Positions 63,500 through 64,000 of a stretch of 64,000 nucleotides of DNA are shown here, piece by piece. This stretch comes from Puffinus mauretanicus (taxonomy: Eukaryota > Chordata > Aves > Procellariiformes > Procellariidae). Under the pieces are notes generated by a model. It was not told the origin of the DNA. It made no database searches and saw only the letters and a list, made by a program, of their open reading frames with translations. The first letter of the stretch is position 1; every line of letters begins with the position of its first letter. Where the stretch lies: positions 992,001 to 1,056,000 of the forward strand of contig JAJKFH010002273.1 of assembly GCA_023333565.1 (NCBI GenBank). The letters run 5' to 3'. Position numbers and translations under genes: made by a program.

Positions 63500-64000
63500 A
63501 TAGAAGACCCAACAGCCTCATGGGCTTCATTGGGAGGAGTGTAGCCAGCAGGTTGAGGGGCTTGATCCTTCTGCTCTGCTCAACACTGGTGAGACACGCT
63601 GGGTCCAGTGCTGGGCTCCCCAGTACAAGAGAGAGAGGGGCATACTGGAGCGAGTCCAGGGAAGGGCCACAAAGATGATTAAGGGACTGGAGCATCTGTC
63701 TTACAAGGAGAGGCAGAGAGCTTGGACTGTCCAGCCTGGAGCAGAGAAGGCTCAGGGGATCTGATCCATGTGTACAAATACCTGATGGGGCGAGTAAAGA
63801 AGAAGGAGCCAGGCTCTTGTCAGTGGTGCCCAGTGACAGGACGACAGGCAATGGGCACAAACTGAAATACAAGGAACCTGACTTAGACATAAGAAGACAC
63901 TTTTCTGTTGTGAGGGTGGTTGAACACTGGAACAGGTTGCCCAGGGAGGTCGTGGGGTTTCTGTCTGTGGAGGTATTCAAAACCCAACCTGACACAACCC
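63500..64000 (+). mobile_element. CR1 LINE, older subfamily, plus strand, runs off window
   Basis: About 500 bp of CR1 lie in the sense orientation, 5'-truncated near 63,500 and continuing past the window end. It covers the C-terminal part of ORF2 after the polymerase motifs. Landmarks are GTAGCCAGCAGGTTGAGG (63540 region), CTCCCCAGTACAAGAGAGAG, GATTAAGGGACTGGAGCATC, GTGCCCAGTGACAGGACGAC, CAATGGGCACAAACTGAAAT and GGAACAGGTTGCCCAGGGAG. The reading frame is broken several times and only short open pieces remain (66 codons at 63478-63678). It differs from the copies at 19 kb and 37 kb and lies in the opposite orientation. The 3' UTR and tail should follow just beyond 64,000. Confidence 0.93.
63535..64000 (+). 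pseudogene. degenerate CR1 ORF2 C-terminus
   Basis: Translation in switching frames gives GRSVASRLRGLILLLCSTLV, then after a frame break LIHVYKYLMG, and later pieces matching the conserved [21 protein letters not shown] and VFK blocks of CR1 ORF2. The frame changes at least twice, so no protein can be made. The long minus-strand frame across this region (209 codons, 63366-63995) is an antisense shadow. Confidence 0.85.

Noticed and set aside
63366..63995. 209-codon minus-strand frame
   Set aside because: The region is a sense-strand CR1 fragment. The long antisense frame arises from its GC-rich composition and has no recognisable domain.

Overview
This window looks like a piece of a bird genome: AT-rich, non-coding DNA from a long intergenic stretch or a large intron. 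The avian assignment rests on its repeats. There are several CR1 LINE copies with the typical 8-bp 3' tails, and one LTR retrotransposon whose LTR resembles ERV LTRs that I recall as common in birds. I found no convincing host exon, tRNA, rRNA or CRISPR array. Most long open frames are chance frames in AT-rich sequence, or antisense shadows of CR1. The species and the neighbouring genes cannot be named from the sequence.

Layout: 1-19,436 is unique AT-rich DNA with simple tracts, two hairpin-forming spots and a few GC-richer patches. 19,437-22,196 is a minus-strand CR1, 5'-truncated inside its endonuclease domain and broken by a stop, three frameshifts and a lost reverse-transcriptase aspartate. 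22,197-37,080 is unique DNA with some enhancer-like stretches. 37,083-38,755 is a second minus-strand CR1 of another subfamily, whose reverse-transcriptase frame is intact but for one single-base deletion near its C-terminus. 38,756-53,662 is unique DNA. 53,664-53,778 is a tiny 3' CR1 stub of the same subfamily as the second copy. 54,608-57,193 is a complete LTR retrotransposon. 57,194-63,499 is mostly unique DNA with one very old CR1-like 3' end. A plus-strand older CR1 starts near 63,500 and runs off the window.

The most interesting object is the LTR element. Two 574-577 bp LTRs, about 2% different, are flanked by the 5-bp duplication ACTGA. Each carries CCAAT, CRE, TATA and ATTAAA signals. 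A tRNA-Lys primer binding site follows the 5' LTR. Between the LTRs there are only 1,425 bp and no gag, pol or env frame. In their place sits an array of about twelve diverged 48-bp units. It is best read as a non-autonomous element that depended on proteins made by another retrovirus-like element.

The CR1 copies and the LTR element are independent insertions. Nothing shows them acting together or as part of a host pathway. Any regulatory role of the unique DNA is inference.
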